Source: Immersiella caudata (taxonomy: Eukaryota > Ascomycota > Sordariomycetes > Sordariales > Lasiosphaeriaceae). From it: a DNA stretch of 64,000 bases. Shown one piece after another: positions 11,790 to 22,266 of this stretch. Each line of letters begins with the position of its first letter. The stretch's first letter is position 1. The position numbers and the translations under genes were made by a program. Below the pieces are notes generated by a model. It was not told where the DNA came from and ran no database searches. It saw only the letters and a program-made list of their open reading frames with translations. Where the stretch lies: NCBI GenBank assembly GCA_030512335.1, contig JAULSU010000001.1:2108001-2172000 (forward strand), read 5' to 3'.

Positions 11790-13968
11790 ATGGCTCTGAT
11801 GGCGCTGATACCCGCACATTCGCGCAATGCGCGCAGCGCTCTGCCGGTGCTGTTCGCCTTCGTCCTCAGCTGCATGCTCTTCTACGGCTACTCGGTGTCG
11901 TCCAACTCGGGGGCATTCCGCCTGTCGAACCCGATCGGTAGCAACCACGACAGCCCTGGCGGCGGCGGCAGCAGCAATGCCAACCCCAGCATCAGCGTCA
12001 GCATCTCTGTCGTGACACTCACCCAAACCGTCACGCCCATCGTAGCGCCAACCACCAAGAGTCGACCGACGCCGACGAGGACGCGCAAGTTGCCTTCGGG
12101 CACGCCGAGAAACAGGCGACCGCCGACAAACCTCGATCCACCCCTCTACAAGCCATCCGCGACGGATGGTCCTCCGCCTGTGGTTGATCCTTTCCCGTTC
12201 ATGGCTCTGTCCGACGGTCCACCGCCTCCGATCCCCGCATACAATGTCCCACGGTACGGAGCCTCTCTCACCATCTTTTAAAATCAAAGAAAGGAAGATT
12301 GACTTACCCGTTGCAGGCCCAATCTCCATGAAGCCTACGGTCTCGAACGCATGCCACCCCTCTTTATCGGCTTCACCCGCCAATGGCCCATGCTACTCCA
12401 AGCTGTAGTCTCCTATATCACCGCCGGCTGGCCCCCCGAGAGCATCCACGTCGTCGAAAACACGGGTGTTCACAATAGCAACCGAGACGGACTCCTCACG
12501 CTGCAAAACCCCTTCTACCTCAACCACACAACGCTGAACCGACTGGGCGTGAATGTAGTTCAGACACCAGTGTTGCTGAATTTCGCGCAATTACAGAATT
12601 TCTATATGCACGAGGCGTATGAGAACGGTCACGATTTTTATTGGTATAGCCACCAGGACGTGGTCGTTTTTTCGTTTGAGGATGGCCCTGAAGATGTCAG
12701 GAGAAGGGGGTAGGTCAAGTTACTTTAAAGTTTGGTTCCCCGGGACGATGGCTGATATTTGCCTAATTAGCGACCGACCGTGGGAGTTCTACGACCAGGA
12801 CGATGAACGCGCAGCTATGTTCCCTCCTGCCATGGGCGAGCCGGGATATCGCACGATTTACGAAAACTGCCTTGCGGAACTGCAGGACACCCTGGAACGC
12901 GGCGAGAGATGGGGCATGCGGTGGTATCAGTACGATCACTTGACGCTGGTAAACCTGGAGGCTTTCGAAGCTGTCGGAGGCTACGATTCGATGATTCCTT
13001 ACTACAACTCGGACTGCGATTTAAATGGCAAGTTGACGATGGATGGTTGGTCAACCAAATTTCGCCGAGTCGGGATTATCAACGATGTGTCTACCGTTAT
13101 GACCGACCTGGGCGCACTGTATCGACTTCCGGAGAGCGTGCCGGACTTTGCAGATCCAAATCCCAACAAAGGTATGAAGGTGCGGGAGGAGAAGGAGAAG
13201 CAGCTGAAGGCTGCGAGGGAGGCAATCCAGAAGGCCAAGGATGAGGCCGCAGCGAAGAACGGCGATGAGGTCAAGGATGAAAAGGCCAAGCAGACGACCG
13301 AGGCGAATGTGACGCAGACAGCAAAGCCTGGCCCTACGGGGAAGGCAGGTGGTGGGAATACCACGGCGACGCATGTGAAGCCTGCCCCTCATGGCGGACT
13401 CGCTGCCACCGTGCAGCAAGACGCCCGTGTCAAGAGGCGCGAGGAGCCCACAGCCGAGGTTGTCGAGGAAGAGGTTGATGAAGAAGCAGCAGAGGAGGAA
13501 GAGGCAGCGGTAGAGGAAGAGGAAGTAGCAACCACCGAGGAAGACCCGGTTGTTGTGCCCACAGATCCGGTTGAGTACTTCCAGTTACTCAACGTTGTTG
13601 GCCTGGGGATGAACTTTTACAAGTACCGCGAGGGCTACAAGAACCGCAACACCTGGCAGACAGCGCAGCGTGGTGGGGCTGGGGAGCCATTCTACTACGA
13701 TGGTGCTGGGTTTGGCGAGGCTTTTGACGTGCTGACCAGCGCGGGAAGGGAGATCTACAAGAGAAAATGGGGCACTACGAAGTGCAACATCGCGAAAGAC
13801 ACCGCGCTGAACCTGAATGATCAGTGGCGCGTCGAGAAGGATTGGGAGAAGAAGGTTCAAGACAAAAAAGAAAAAGACAAGAAGGAGCAAGAAAGAAAGC
13901 AGCGAGAAAAGCAGGCTGAGGAGAAAAAGAAAGCTCAACAGAATCAGACGCACAATCAGGGGCATTAG
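11790..13968 (+). CDS. Type II membrane glycosyltransferase-like protein with acidic and Lys/Glu-rich C-terminal regions
   Basis: Exons: 11790-12253, 12317-12709, 12771-13968 (684 aa; frame kept). An N-terminal signal anchor (LPVLFAFVLSCMLFYGY, about residues 18-34) is followed by a Ser/Thr/Pro-rich stem to about residue 155, the layout of a Golgi type II enzyme. The catalytic-like part begins LFIGFTRQWPMLLQAVVSY and includes VVENTGVHNSNRDGLLTLQN, FYWYSHQDVVV and YDSMIPYYNSDCDLNGKL. The last resembles the acidic D-x-D-containing segments of GT-A enzymes. After about residue 330 the protein changes character: an Ala/Lys/Glu helix-prone stretch, a strongly acidic Glu run, a further conserved-looking block (EYFQLLNVVGLGMNFYKY) and a Lys/Glu-rich coiled-coil-like tail. 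Donor and acceptor sugars are unknown, and I could not assign a GT family. Confidence 0.8.
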
Positions 13969-14338
13969 GCGTCAGGGTTTGGGCGGCGTTTATTCATGTG
14001 TATACTTTTTTAATCTTGTGTGTAGATATCCTGGCGTTTTGGCAAGCAGTCGCTATTCTCCTTTGTTTTTAGATACTTTAGCTTGTAGACACACCCGAGT
14101 TATGCAATGATGAAGTCGATTTTGAACTGAACCGACCCAAGCCCAACGTTTGAACTTTGATCGAAGCTTTCCTTGGAGAGCGGGGCGGAACGGTGTTGAA
14201 ACAATAGTGGATGCCCCGCCTCAATATCGGCGGCTTGGCGCGCTACCTTCCCGCTGAGCCGCTATTTCTCCCCACTACGGCCGCACGTCGAAGTAAACAG
14301 TTCGCCGTCAACTTCACATCGACATCGTCGCAGTCGAG
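13969..14338. other. Intergenic region, FRG1 promoter
   Basis: 3' UTR of the glycosyltransferase-like gene and 5' region of the FRG1 homologue. No other feature seen. Confidence 0.55.
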
Positions 14339-15281
14339 ATGGTCAAGGCACTCACATTCAAAGGCGACAAGAAGCCCAAAAAGAGAAAGCGCGCCGCCGC
14401 CGCCGCCGACGACGACGCAGACGATGGGCCGGTGGGGGATAATGGCGAGCGGCAACTGAAAGCGACCAAGGCGGCCAAGGATGAAGCTGAGAATCCCGAC
14501 GATGACGACAGTTGGGTGTCGGCCGATGCTGTGACCGATCTCGCGGGCCCTGTCATGTTCGTCCTGCCAACCGAGCCCCCGACTGCCCTGGCATGCGACG
14601 CCAACGGCAAGGTGTTTACCCTGCCGATCGAGAACATTGTCGACGGGAACCCGCTCACTGCAGAGCCGCACGATGTACGCCAGGTGTGGGTTGCGAATCG
14701 CATCGTGGGGACGGAGCATTACAGGTTCAAGGGGCACCATGGGAAGTATGTATACGACTTAATTCCAATCAGATGTGCTTGTTATCCGCCTGCGGGTTAC
14801 CGTCCATTCTTAGCCTATACCATATCGCACAAGTCCAAAGCTAACAACTCCTATCAGATACCTCTCCTGCGACAAAATAGGCCTCTTCTCCGCAACCTCT
14901 GAAGCCATCTCCCCGCTGGAATCTTTTCTCCTCACTGCCACCCCGGACACCCCCGGCACTTTCCAAGTCCAAACGTTGCGCGACACGTACCTCAAAGTCC
15001 GCAGCTCCACAAAAACCCCCGAAGTCCGCGGCGATGCAACGGACGTCTCGTTCGAAACAACTATGCGCATCCGTATGCAAGCGCGCTTTAAACCTCGGGC
15101 GAAGACGACGAAAGAGGAGAGGGCAAAGGAGAAGATCAGTAGGAGGGAATTGGAGGAGGCTGCGGGACGGGGGTTGGAGGAGGATGAGATCAAAAGATTA
15201 CGGAGGGCAAGGAGAGAGGGTGATTATCATGAGGTTCTCTTGGATTTGAGAGTCAAGGGGAAGCATGACAAGTATGGTTGA
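14339..15281 (+). CDS. FRG1: FRG1 family protein
   Basis: Homologue of FSHD region gene 1, a nuclear/nucleolar actin-bundling and RNA-associated protein linked to pre-mRNA splicing in animals. Exons: 14339-14745 and 14858-15281 (276 aa, close to the family length of about 260). The intron (14746-14857) has a GTATGT donor and splits the codon for Lys in HHGKYLSCDK. The N-terminus is a Lys/Arg-rich nuclear signal (GDKKPKKRKR) followed by an Ala/Asp run. The fascin-like beta-trefoil core includes YLSCDKIGLFSA, ESFLLT and FQVQTLRDTYLKV. A basic C-terminal helix (RAKTTKEERAKEKISRRELE) ends with HEVLLDLRVKGKHDKYG. The function in fungi is not established. Confidence 0.93.
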
Positions 15282-15950
15282 GGGACCAGTGGTGAGGATG
15301 TGGGTGGTGGTGGTGGCGGGTGGGGCGCGGAAGAGAATATAGGATGGGAGGGCGGTTTCGATTAGGGTGGGAGTTTCCTTGGTCGGGGTTGGGGGAAAGA
15401 GTGCGATGGTGGTTTGGGTGGTCAGGTCTGTGAAGATGGCGGTAGGTTGCATGATGATGGTGAACTTGTTTGAGTTTGATTGAGGGTTGCTCGGGTGTTC
15501 TCTGTTGAGTGCTGGTGCTTCGGAGTGCTGGAATGCTTGTCTCGGTGATGAGTTTACCAACAGAAGAAGAATACACACAGAATCTATAGTTGTTCGATAC
15601 CCTAGAGTTGGACTGAAGACGGAGTTCCTATTCGCGAAAGCTGCTTTCAAGAAACAAGAAAGTAGTAGTGACAAGAATGTTGTTGGCAGGAAACAGGAAA
15701 CCGTAAACGGAGCCGCTGTTCGGGCAGGCAGGCGAGAAGACCGAGCAAACTAAAGGGGGCGCAGTCCCAGAAGACAGATTTTTGCGAACAAAATATTAAG
15801 CGCGCAGGGCATAAGTGGGAAAGGGTGGAGTGGGCAACTGGAGCGCTAAACGGCAGCAAAACGAGACTGATCGAGGGGTTTGCTTGGGGTTGAAGGATTG
15901 GAGACCAGAGACCAGAGTAGCGCGGAAACAAGAAACAGGAACTAGGAGCT

Positions 15951-15984
15951 GGAAACTGGAAATTGGAAACTGAAAACTGAAAAC
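15951..15984. repeat. Degenerate GAAACTG short tandem repeat
   Basis: Successive imperfect copies of a GGAAACT/GAAAACT unit. Just upstream, at about 15901-15917, a GAGACCA unit is also duplicated. Simple-sequence expansion in non-coding DNA. Confidence 0.6.
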
Positions 15985-17263
15985 GGGGTTGGCAAATGTA
16001 AATGCCAATCAAGCGTCTAGCCATCCTGTGCAAAGGAACCCGAAAGCTAGAGTTTCGCTTTGGGTGGGTGCCCTGGTGGTTAACCTGAAGAAACAGTTGA
16101 ATTGCTCCAAAGTTCATTATCATATAGCAACTGAGTTGGTCTCCTTGCCCTACACAGGCCTCACAGATTGATACCCGTATGGCTTTCCTGCCGTGATTTC
16201 CTGGCCACACCTTGGCAAATCAACACTCTCCAAAGGCCCTCTGCGCCCTCAAGCATCAGGTATGGCCCCAGTTAGACTTTGACCGACTGAGACCGGTCAA
16301 CGAAGCCATTGATCGTTTTCTCTGCTCGCCAATGCGCCATTACCTAAGTCCGCTCAACAAAGATGGAGACCACACATCACCCAAATATCTAAGATTGCCT
16401 CCACCGAACCGCTCATCCAGCCAAGAGATAACTCAACATCAGCAACTCGCATCCCACTCCGTCACCGTCAGCCCTACCTGCACACTCATCCTACTCAACT
16501 CTCCCCTCGTATCTATCCTATCATCGTCATCACCGCCAAACGCCACATTTCTCACGGCCTTATTCCCCCCCTCCTCCTCACCGCTTCCCTAGCGCAGCGC
16601 AGCGCAAAAAAAGCCCTAACCACTTTCAACCCCAAAACGTGCGCATCCGCTCGCTGCTGCATGCCATGCATGGTTAGCACATGGCAGAGGCGGGCACTTC
16701 CCCCAATCCCCAATCACCAACCCACCCGCTTTCCCCAACTCCTGCTTCTATTCTTAGTTCCTCTCCAATCCAGACTGCCCCTCCCCCTCACTCACACACT
16801 CACCCACATACACTCACACTTCACGTCCCATACCATGCCTACTGTAGAATCCCGATGATGTGCGTATTGTACGCCCATGCCGGGCAATACCACAGAACGA
16901 TCACACACAATCCCGTTGAGACAGCAGAGCCAACAGCCCACCTCCACTAGGAGAAAAAAAAACGTGTCATCCACGCGCTGCTGTAGATAGCTGACTACCC
17001 AAACGGAACTCTTCGATCTCGCTACGCCCGCATGACCGCACATGGCTGGGCATGCATGTTGAGAACAATCACCTTCGCGGAAGCGATACGGGATGCGACG
17101 ACTGGAGCCTCTGGGGCTGGAATCCAACTGCCACCGTGGCGGTAGGCACCACGATATCCGTTCAGTAGCGTGACCTCGTAAGAAGCTTCGTTCCGGTAGC
17201 CCGCAGAAGGAATGTGACGGCGCCGGCTCAGCCTTATGCCCAAGCGTTGTGTGCCAAGTCTTA

Positions 17264-17290
17264 GCCGCCAGCCGCCAGCCGCCAGCCAGC
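17264..17290. repeat. GCCGCCA tandem repeat, three perfect copies plus partial
   Basis: Three adjoining copies of GCCGCCA (17264-17284) followed by degenerate GCCA units, in non-coding DNA about 500 nt downstream of the RLM1 stop. Confidence 0.75.
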
Positions 17291-17768
17291 AAACCCCCTA
17301 TCCAGACCCTCCCAAGATGGTATGCCTTCGCACTGAAGGCTCCCTTTGAACCATGTAGCAAAACACGCATTCGAGGCAAAAACATGGCTTTGCAGGCTCA
17401 AAACCGCTCAGTATTTTTCAGAGAGAAGCTCTAATCTTGATACATCACAACCCGCTAAACACAGCATATTCTCCAAGATGTCTCCAATGACATATCCAAG
17501 AAGTCGAAAATAAATAGCAAAAAAAAACATGTCATCCCTGCTTCAGTCATCGTTCCGTATCTTCGTTCCTTCAATCGCCCATGACGCCGTACAATGATGC
17601 TCACCCAATGCTGTATTTGAAAAGACAAACCATCCGCCAAAGCCAAAAGGTCCAACTCGCTGTTTTTTGATCCGTCCCATCCGCCCAAAGCAGAGTAGAT
17701 ATAAAACGTCGACAGATGTCTCGGAAACGAAGCATATATGGTACAGCTCGAAATCAATGGTCTGTTGC

Positions 17769-19822
17769 TCACGAGTCAACCTTGACCCGCTTTGCTTCAC
17801 CTCCCATGTCCATGTGGTCGTGGTGAGGCCCGTTGCCACTGATCTCTGGGCTCTTCCTCTTGTGAGGAGTGGGATCATCCCTCAGAAAGGATGGCCCGTT
17901 GCTGATGACCGGCGTGGCAAAGTTGAGGGGGCTGGGAAGTGTGTTGCTGTCGCTTCCGCGGAAGTTCCATTCCGGATAGAAGCTGCTGGGGCTGGGAAGG
18001 AATTCGTTGTTGAGGAAGCGAGATGGAAGAGCGGAAACCGGGGTATCAATATTCATGTTATTGTTCTGTTGTGGGAGCGGCCGAGCGAAAGGATTCGGTG
18101 GTCCAGAAGCTCCAGCCGAGAGGAGAGCAGATGCAGAGGGAGATGGGGGAGGGAGAACCATACCGCTCGAGTGCGAGTCAGGTCGCCTCGAGGGTTGGGA
18201 AGTGACGTCTGTTGATGTGGTGCCATGAGGAGAGGTAGATCCACCCGTTGCGCTTCCTCCATCTGAAGGCTCGTCGGGAATCTGAACCTTCAAACGTGGC
18301 CGGGATGCCCCGCCACCAAGGCGAAGGCTGTTGGACCGGGACGGCGGTGTGAAGGTCGTCTCCGGGATCGAGGACATCGATGAGTTCCGCTTGATGTTTG
18401 CTGCCGTTGCTGCGCGCTGAAGCTGCGGTGGCGAGTTGGTTCCGTTAGGTCTTGAGACGCTACCCACATCGATCGACTGTGACCGGTTGGCAGCCTCGGA
18501 CTTTGAGTCGAAGGCTGCCAGATGCTGAGAGAGGATGGACCGGTTCTCGTCAATTGGAGTAAAGATACTAGCCCGAGCGCGCTGAGGAGCCTTCTTGATC
18601 GCGGTATCAAGCATGAGGGACTGGCGCCGCTGATCGACTGGCTCTGGTTTCGGCCTAGGCTCAACTGGAGCAGGTGCCTGATGTTCCTGAGGGGGCGCGA
18701 GATGCTGAGACTGTTCCTGATGCTGTTGCTGCTGTGGCTGTTGCTGGGAAGGTTGCGGTTGCGACTGCTGTTGTTGCTGTCGTTGGGGCGGCGCAATCTG
18801 GTGTTGTGTTTGGGGTGGGCTCCTCATGAGATTCACCTGTGGTTGCGGGGGCGTAGGCGGCATGTGCTGAATCGGCTGCGAGGGAAGCTGAGGAGCAGGA
18901 GGTTGTGGGGGCGACACAGAATGTCGTTGCACCGGTTGCACTTGTGGCTGAGGAGGGAAATTAGGAGGCAGAGAAGACCGTCGCTGGTCCTCCATGTATG
19001 ACTGCATCTGGTGGGTGTGCGCCTGTGGCGGGGGATATCCGTATTGAGGATGTACCTGGGCCATGGTGTGAGGGGGCTGCATGTTGGAGGGGTTCTGAGG
19101 ATTGTAGATAGCTGGCTGGGGCATAAATGCATATCCGTTCACCTGAGGTTGAGGCTGTCCCGGACCGACCGGCTGGCCGACCATGGCGGGACCCATCCTC
19201 CTGATGTCGTTCCTGGACGACGGCCTGGAGCCCATACCTGGTTGGGGCGTGTGACCCCGTGGGCCGTGAGCGGGATGTTGGACAAAGACGCCATTGGGAA
19301 TTGGAGGAGATGCTGATGGTGTGTGATGCCTGATGTGAGCGAAAGGTGGCTGGCCCTGGAAATGGGGAGGGAGCATCTGGGGATCCATGCCGTCGGCCTG
19401 TGGGGGAGTGCCATTCTCATCCTCATCCTCCTCCTCCTCGGCGCCGCCATTGAAGTCGGACGGCCCCTTGTGCTCGTTTGGCCCACCGTGCTGTTGAGAC
19501 ATGTTAGCAAAGTCCTACTGTGCTCGAGAGGGTCGCTTCTGGTACATACGTATGTGTATCGTGTGATCAAATCACGCATGTCGCATGATGAATACTCGTA
19601 GAGCTTCTTGTTGCTGCCAAAAATGAAGACTGCGACGTCGACGGAGCAGAGCACAGAGAGCTCATGAGCCTTCTTGAAGAGACCACCCTTGCGCTTCAAG
19701 AATGTGCTGTTGAAAAAGTTGCGGTTAGCGATGTGAGAGGGGGCAAAGGCTGAGGTGGTCGCTTACACAGAGCGGTTCCGGTCATCCTTGATCGCCTTGA
19801 TTTCGATCTTTCTTCGACCCAT
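17769..19822 (-). CDS. RLM1: MADS-box transcription factor, Rlm1 type (cell-wall integrity pathway)
   Basis: DNA-binding factor activated by the Mpk1/Slt2 MAP kinase; it drives cell-wall genes in yeast and filamentous fungi. Exons: 19767-19822, 19550-19706, 17769-19490 (644 aa, frame kept). The start MGRRKIEIKAIKDDRNRSV is the canonical MADS N-terminus, and intron 1 falls right after it. The domain continues TFLKRKGGLFKKAHELSVLC and FIFGSNKKLYEYSS (residues about 1-60), matching MEF2/Rlm1 rather than Mcm1. The rest is low-complexity Pro/Gln/His-rich, with Gln runs about residues 300-340. Several Ser/Thr-Pro pairs, for example FTPIDENRS and TLPSPLNF, could be MAPK sites. The extreme C-terminus is basic (KRKSPE, GGEAKRVKVDS). 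The upstream region is over 5 kb and holds two perfect Rlm1 boxes, suggesting autoregulation. Confidence 0.95.
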
Positions 19823-22181
19823 CTTGTCGGTTATGCGACGGAAGATATATCGGACGGTAGAGGGCTGCGCTCAGGAGATGTGGCGCTGGCGCTGTGGTGG
19901 GCGGCGGTCAATCGGCACACCGTGGTGGCGGACTCGGCCACAAAGGAGTCTCTCGACACCCAGAGGGCGGCGTCGTCGAGGTAGTCGGCGACACAGGCGG
20001 GCGCGGCGGCGACGGCGAGGGTCGCGACACAGATAGCTACAAGCAGCTATATCCTGGGCTCGGGACCGGACGAAAGCTTTGCAGCAGGGCGGTCGTGGTT
20101 CTGGTGGATGGAGTCGGCCGTGATCCTGAAACCCACAGGCTCGGATGGCGGTGATGGCAGGGCGACGCCGTCTTTTTGTGTCTTCTGGCGGAAGCAGCCG
20201 TGGGATGTCGATGGTCGACGTCAATTCCTATGGCTTGCTACCGGGGTAGAAAAGATACACTGGTACTTGCGGCACTGCTTGATGCAGAAGAAGGCAATGA
20301 GGCTGGTTTTGGTGATGCTAAATATAGTCCCAGTCACCACAAGTTGGGGTTGGGGAAGGAGAAAAGCACAGCGAGGGGCGGCGGGCAGGGTGGGAAAAGT
20401 GGGCGGGAGAACGCACTCGCCCCGGAGCCACGACTCAGGCTTGGCACGCCAACGACAAGCGGCCAGCGGCGACCCAGCCAAGCAAAGCCGAAGCAGGATC
20501 GTCGCGGGATTGGTGGGCTGCGAGATAAAGAACCCTTCCCGATGCGTCTTAGCCAGTTTCGTAACCAACGGTCTTCTCGAACAACCAGACTCGAACAGGA
20601 AAACCGGTTCCCTTTCGCATCAGCGCCCACCCCGTCACCCAGGCAGTCCCCGCGGCCCCGTTCGCGCAACCCGTCGACTTCAGTGCGGTTTGCTGCACCG
20701 GCTAGGCTCGAGCCAGTTCGACCTCCGGGATGGCATGCTGCCGGAGGAACGCCGAAGAGCGGAACACAAAGAGGCAAGGCGCCCCGAGAGGAGCAGCAGT
20801 GCAACCAGCGCTGAACCAGTCTTGGGCTGGAATTGGGGCTGATGGCTGCTGAAAGACACCTAGAACTTCTGGGCTCGACCACTGAAAAGTGAGCCTAACG
20901 GCGTGCGGGGCTCACAGAGAGGAACCACCAGGCAACAGGGGTGCAGCGCAACATCGTCCCGCGGGAAAAGGCATCGCTACGACATTTTCTGTAGCATCCA
21001 TCTCGGTTCGGAGGCCATACCAAGCAAATCTTGTTCAGTAATATAACCGGGAAAGAACTTTCAGACTTTTTCACAGAGGGGACATCATCCACGCTCCGGC
21101 TTCATTTATTCACGGTGGGGAGAGCTCTGCAGTTTGTGCATCGCTCCGGTCTCTCGCTGCACAGGGCCTGCGTTTTGAGAAATAACACGGGTAATGGTTG
21201 TTTGTCACGGTCTCGTATCTGCGCAGCTCCGTCGAGCGTTCGTGAGGTGACTCTAGGTCCTGGTACCCAGCTACCCCTCCCTTCCTGATGAGCTGACCTC
21301 GGGCGTCGGTCTGTGTCATCAACCTCAAACACCACGGCAGGCCGGGCGCTGATTGGCTGAGCGAGCCTTCGCATCGCGATTCGAGGTAAATGAGACAGCT
21401 GCTTGACCAACGCAACGGCTCTCACGATCAGCTGCTTTCGACGAGGGTATCTCGCTCGGTTGGCCGTGCTGCAGAAGCATTCGACAACGCTAGGTTTGCC
21501 CATTTCGGGTTTCTCTCGATGGTGCAGCAGCACGTGTTGAAGGGCCCCGAAGAGTATTCCCAAACAGGTCTAGGTGTGATGATACACGCTACTGCGCTGC
21601 AGAAACGGCGCGTGCTCGGCATGCGGAAGAGGGAGCGCCTCCGAGAACGTCCACACGAAGTGGATCTCCTCAAATGCCGTCGACTCCGTCTCAGATAGCC
21701 GACACGAACGCCATCGGGGTAAAATCCACATCGAGACGATATCAGACCCAGACCAGAGACGACGTCCAAAAAGATGAGGGATCCAAGTGTGGGCAAATTA
21801 TGCCCCGAAGACGAGCCAAGGATCGCAAAGTGACATTGATTTGATCGTCAGCATGCCGGAGGTGGTTTGCCCTGTCAGCTCAATATCTCGCTGCTCATCC
21901 TTCGCGGCAGAGCCGGGATAGAGAGCCCGCGAAACGGAAGTGCGAGTGATCGAATTGTTTGCTCAATCAGACGAGCTTCCTGCTGCACTCTCACCGAGAG
22001 CTGCAGCCAACACGCAGAGTGCGTCAATCCGCGCTCGTCTGTGCGGGCAACGAGGACGCGGCTCGCGGGGAGGATTGGCCAGACTGCACAGCTCCATCCG
22101 GGAGACGGGAGGTAATTGGCTGACGTTGCCACCATTAATTTGCCCACCACATCGTCGAAGCGCCTGGAGGGTTAAATCGTC

Positions 22182-22208
22182 CTAATTGGGCTAAATGCCA
22201 ATTAGCCC
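22182..22208. promoter_or_regulatory. Nested inverted repeats next to the Rlm1 boxes
   Basis: CTAATTGG at 22182-22189 is matched by its reverse complement CCAATTAG at 22198-22205. An overlapping pair GGGCTAA/TTAGCCC spans 22188-22208. A further TAATTGG copy lies near 22112. The arms include the CCAAT sequence. It is 39 nt upstream, in window coordinates, of the tandem Rlm1 boxes. Confidence 0.4.
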
Positions 22209-22246
22209 GCCATCGATCTCGGCACAGGTGCCCCCAGGTCCGGATG

Positions 22247-22266
22247 CTATTTTTAGCTATTTTTAG
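22247..22266. promoter_or_regulatory. Two tandem, abutting Rlm1/MEF2-type boxes (CTATTTTTAG x2)
   Basis: CTATTTTTAG occurs at 22247-22256 and again at 22257-22266. Both match the Rlm1/MEF2 consensus CTA(A/T)4TAG exactly, and the 10-bp period is about one helical turn. They lie about 2.4 kb upstream of the start codon of an Rlm1-type MADS gene with no intervening gene. Yeast Rlm1 is known to activate its own gene, so a positive autoregulatory element is a reasonable inference. Confidence 0.6.

Larger units (their letters stand above)
15282..17768. other. Long convergent intergenic region
   Basis: About 2.5 kb between FRG1 (+) and RLM1 (-), long for a convergent pair. It contains a degenerate GAAACTG repeat (15951-15984), a pyrimidine-rich then CA-rich promoter-like tract (about 16450-16835), and a GCCGCCA tandem (17264-17290). 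No convincing coding gene on either strand. Confidence 0.5.

Noticed and set aside
18522..19001. 159-codon Leu/Arg-rich + strand frame
   Set aside because: Mirror of the Gln/Pro-rich part of RLM1; composition is explained by the reverse complement of CAG/CCN codons.
20108..20882. Overlapping long open frames on both strands (up to 244 codons) upstream of RLM1
   Set aside because: The segment is GC-rich and open in several frames at once. None of the translations shows a motif, signal or regular coding character.
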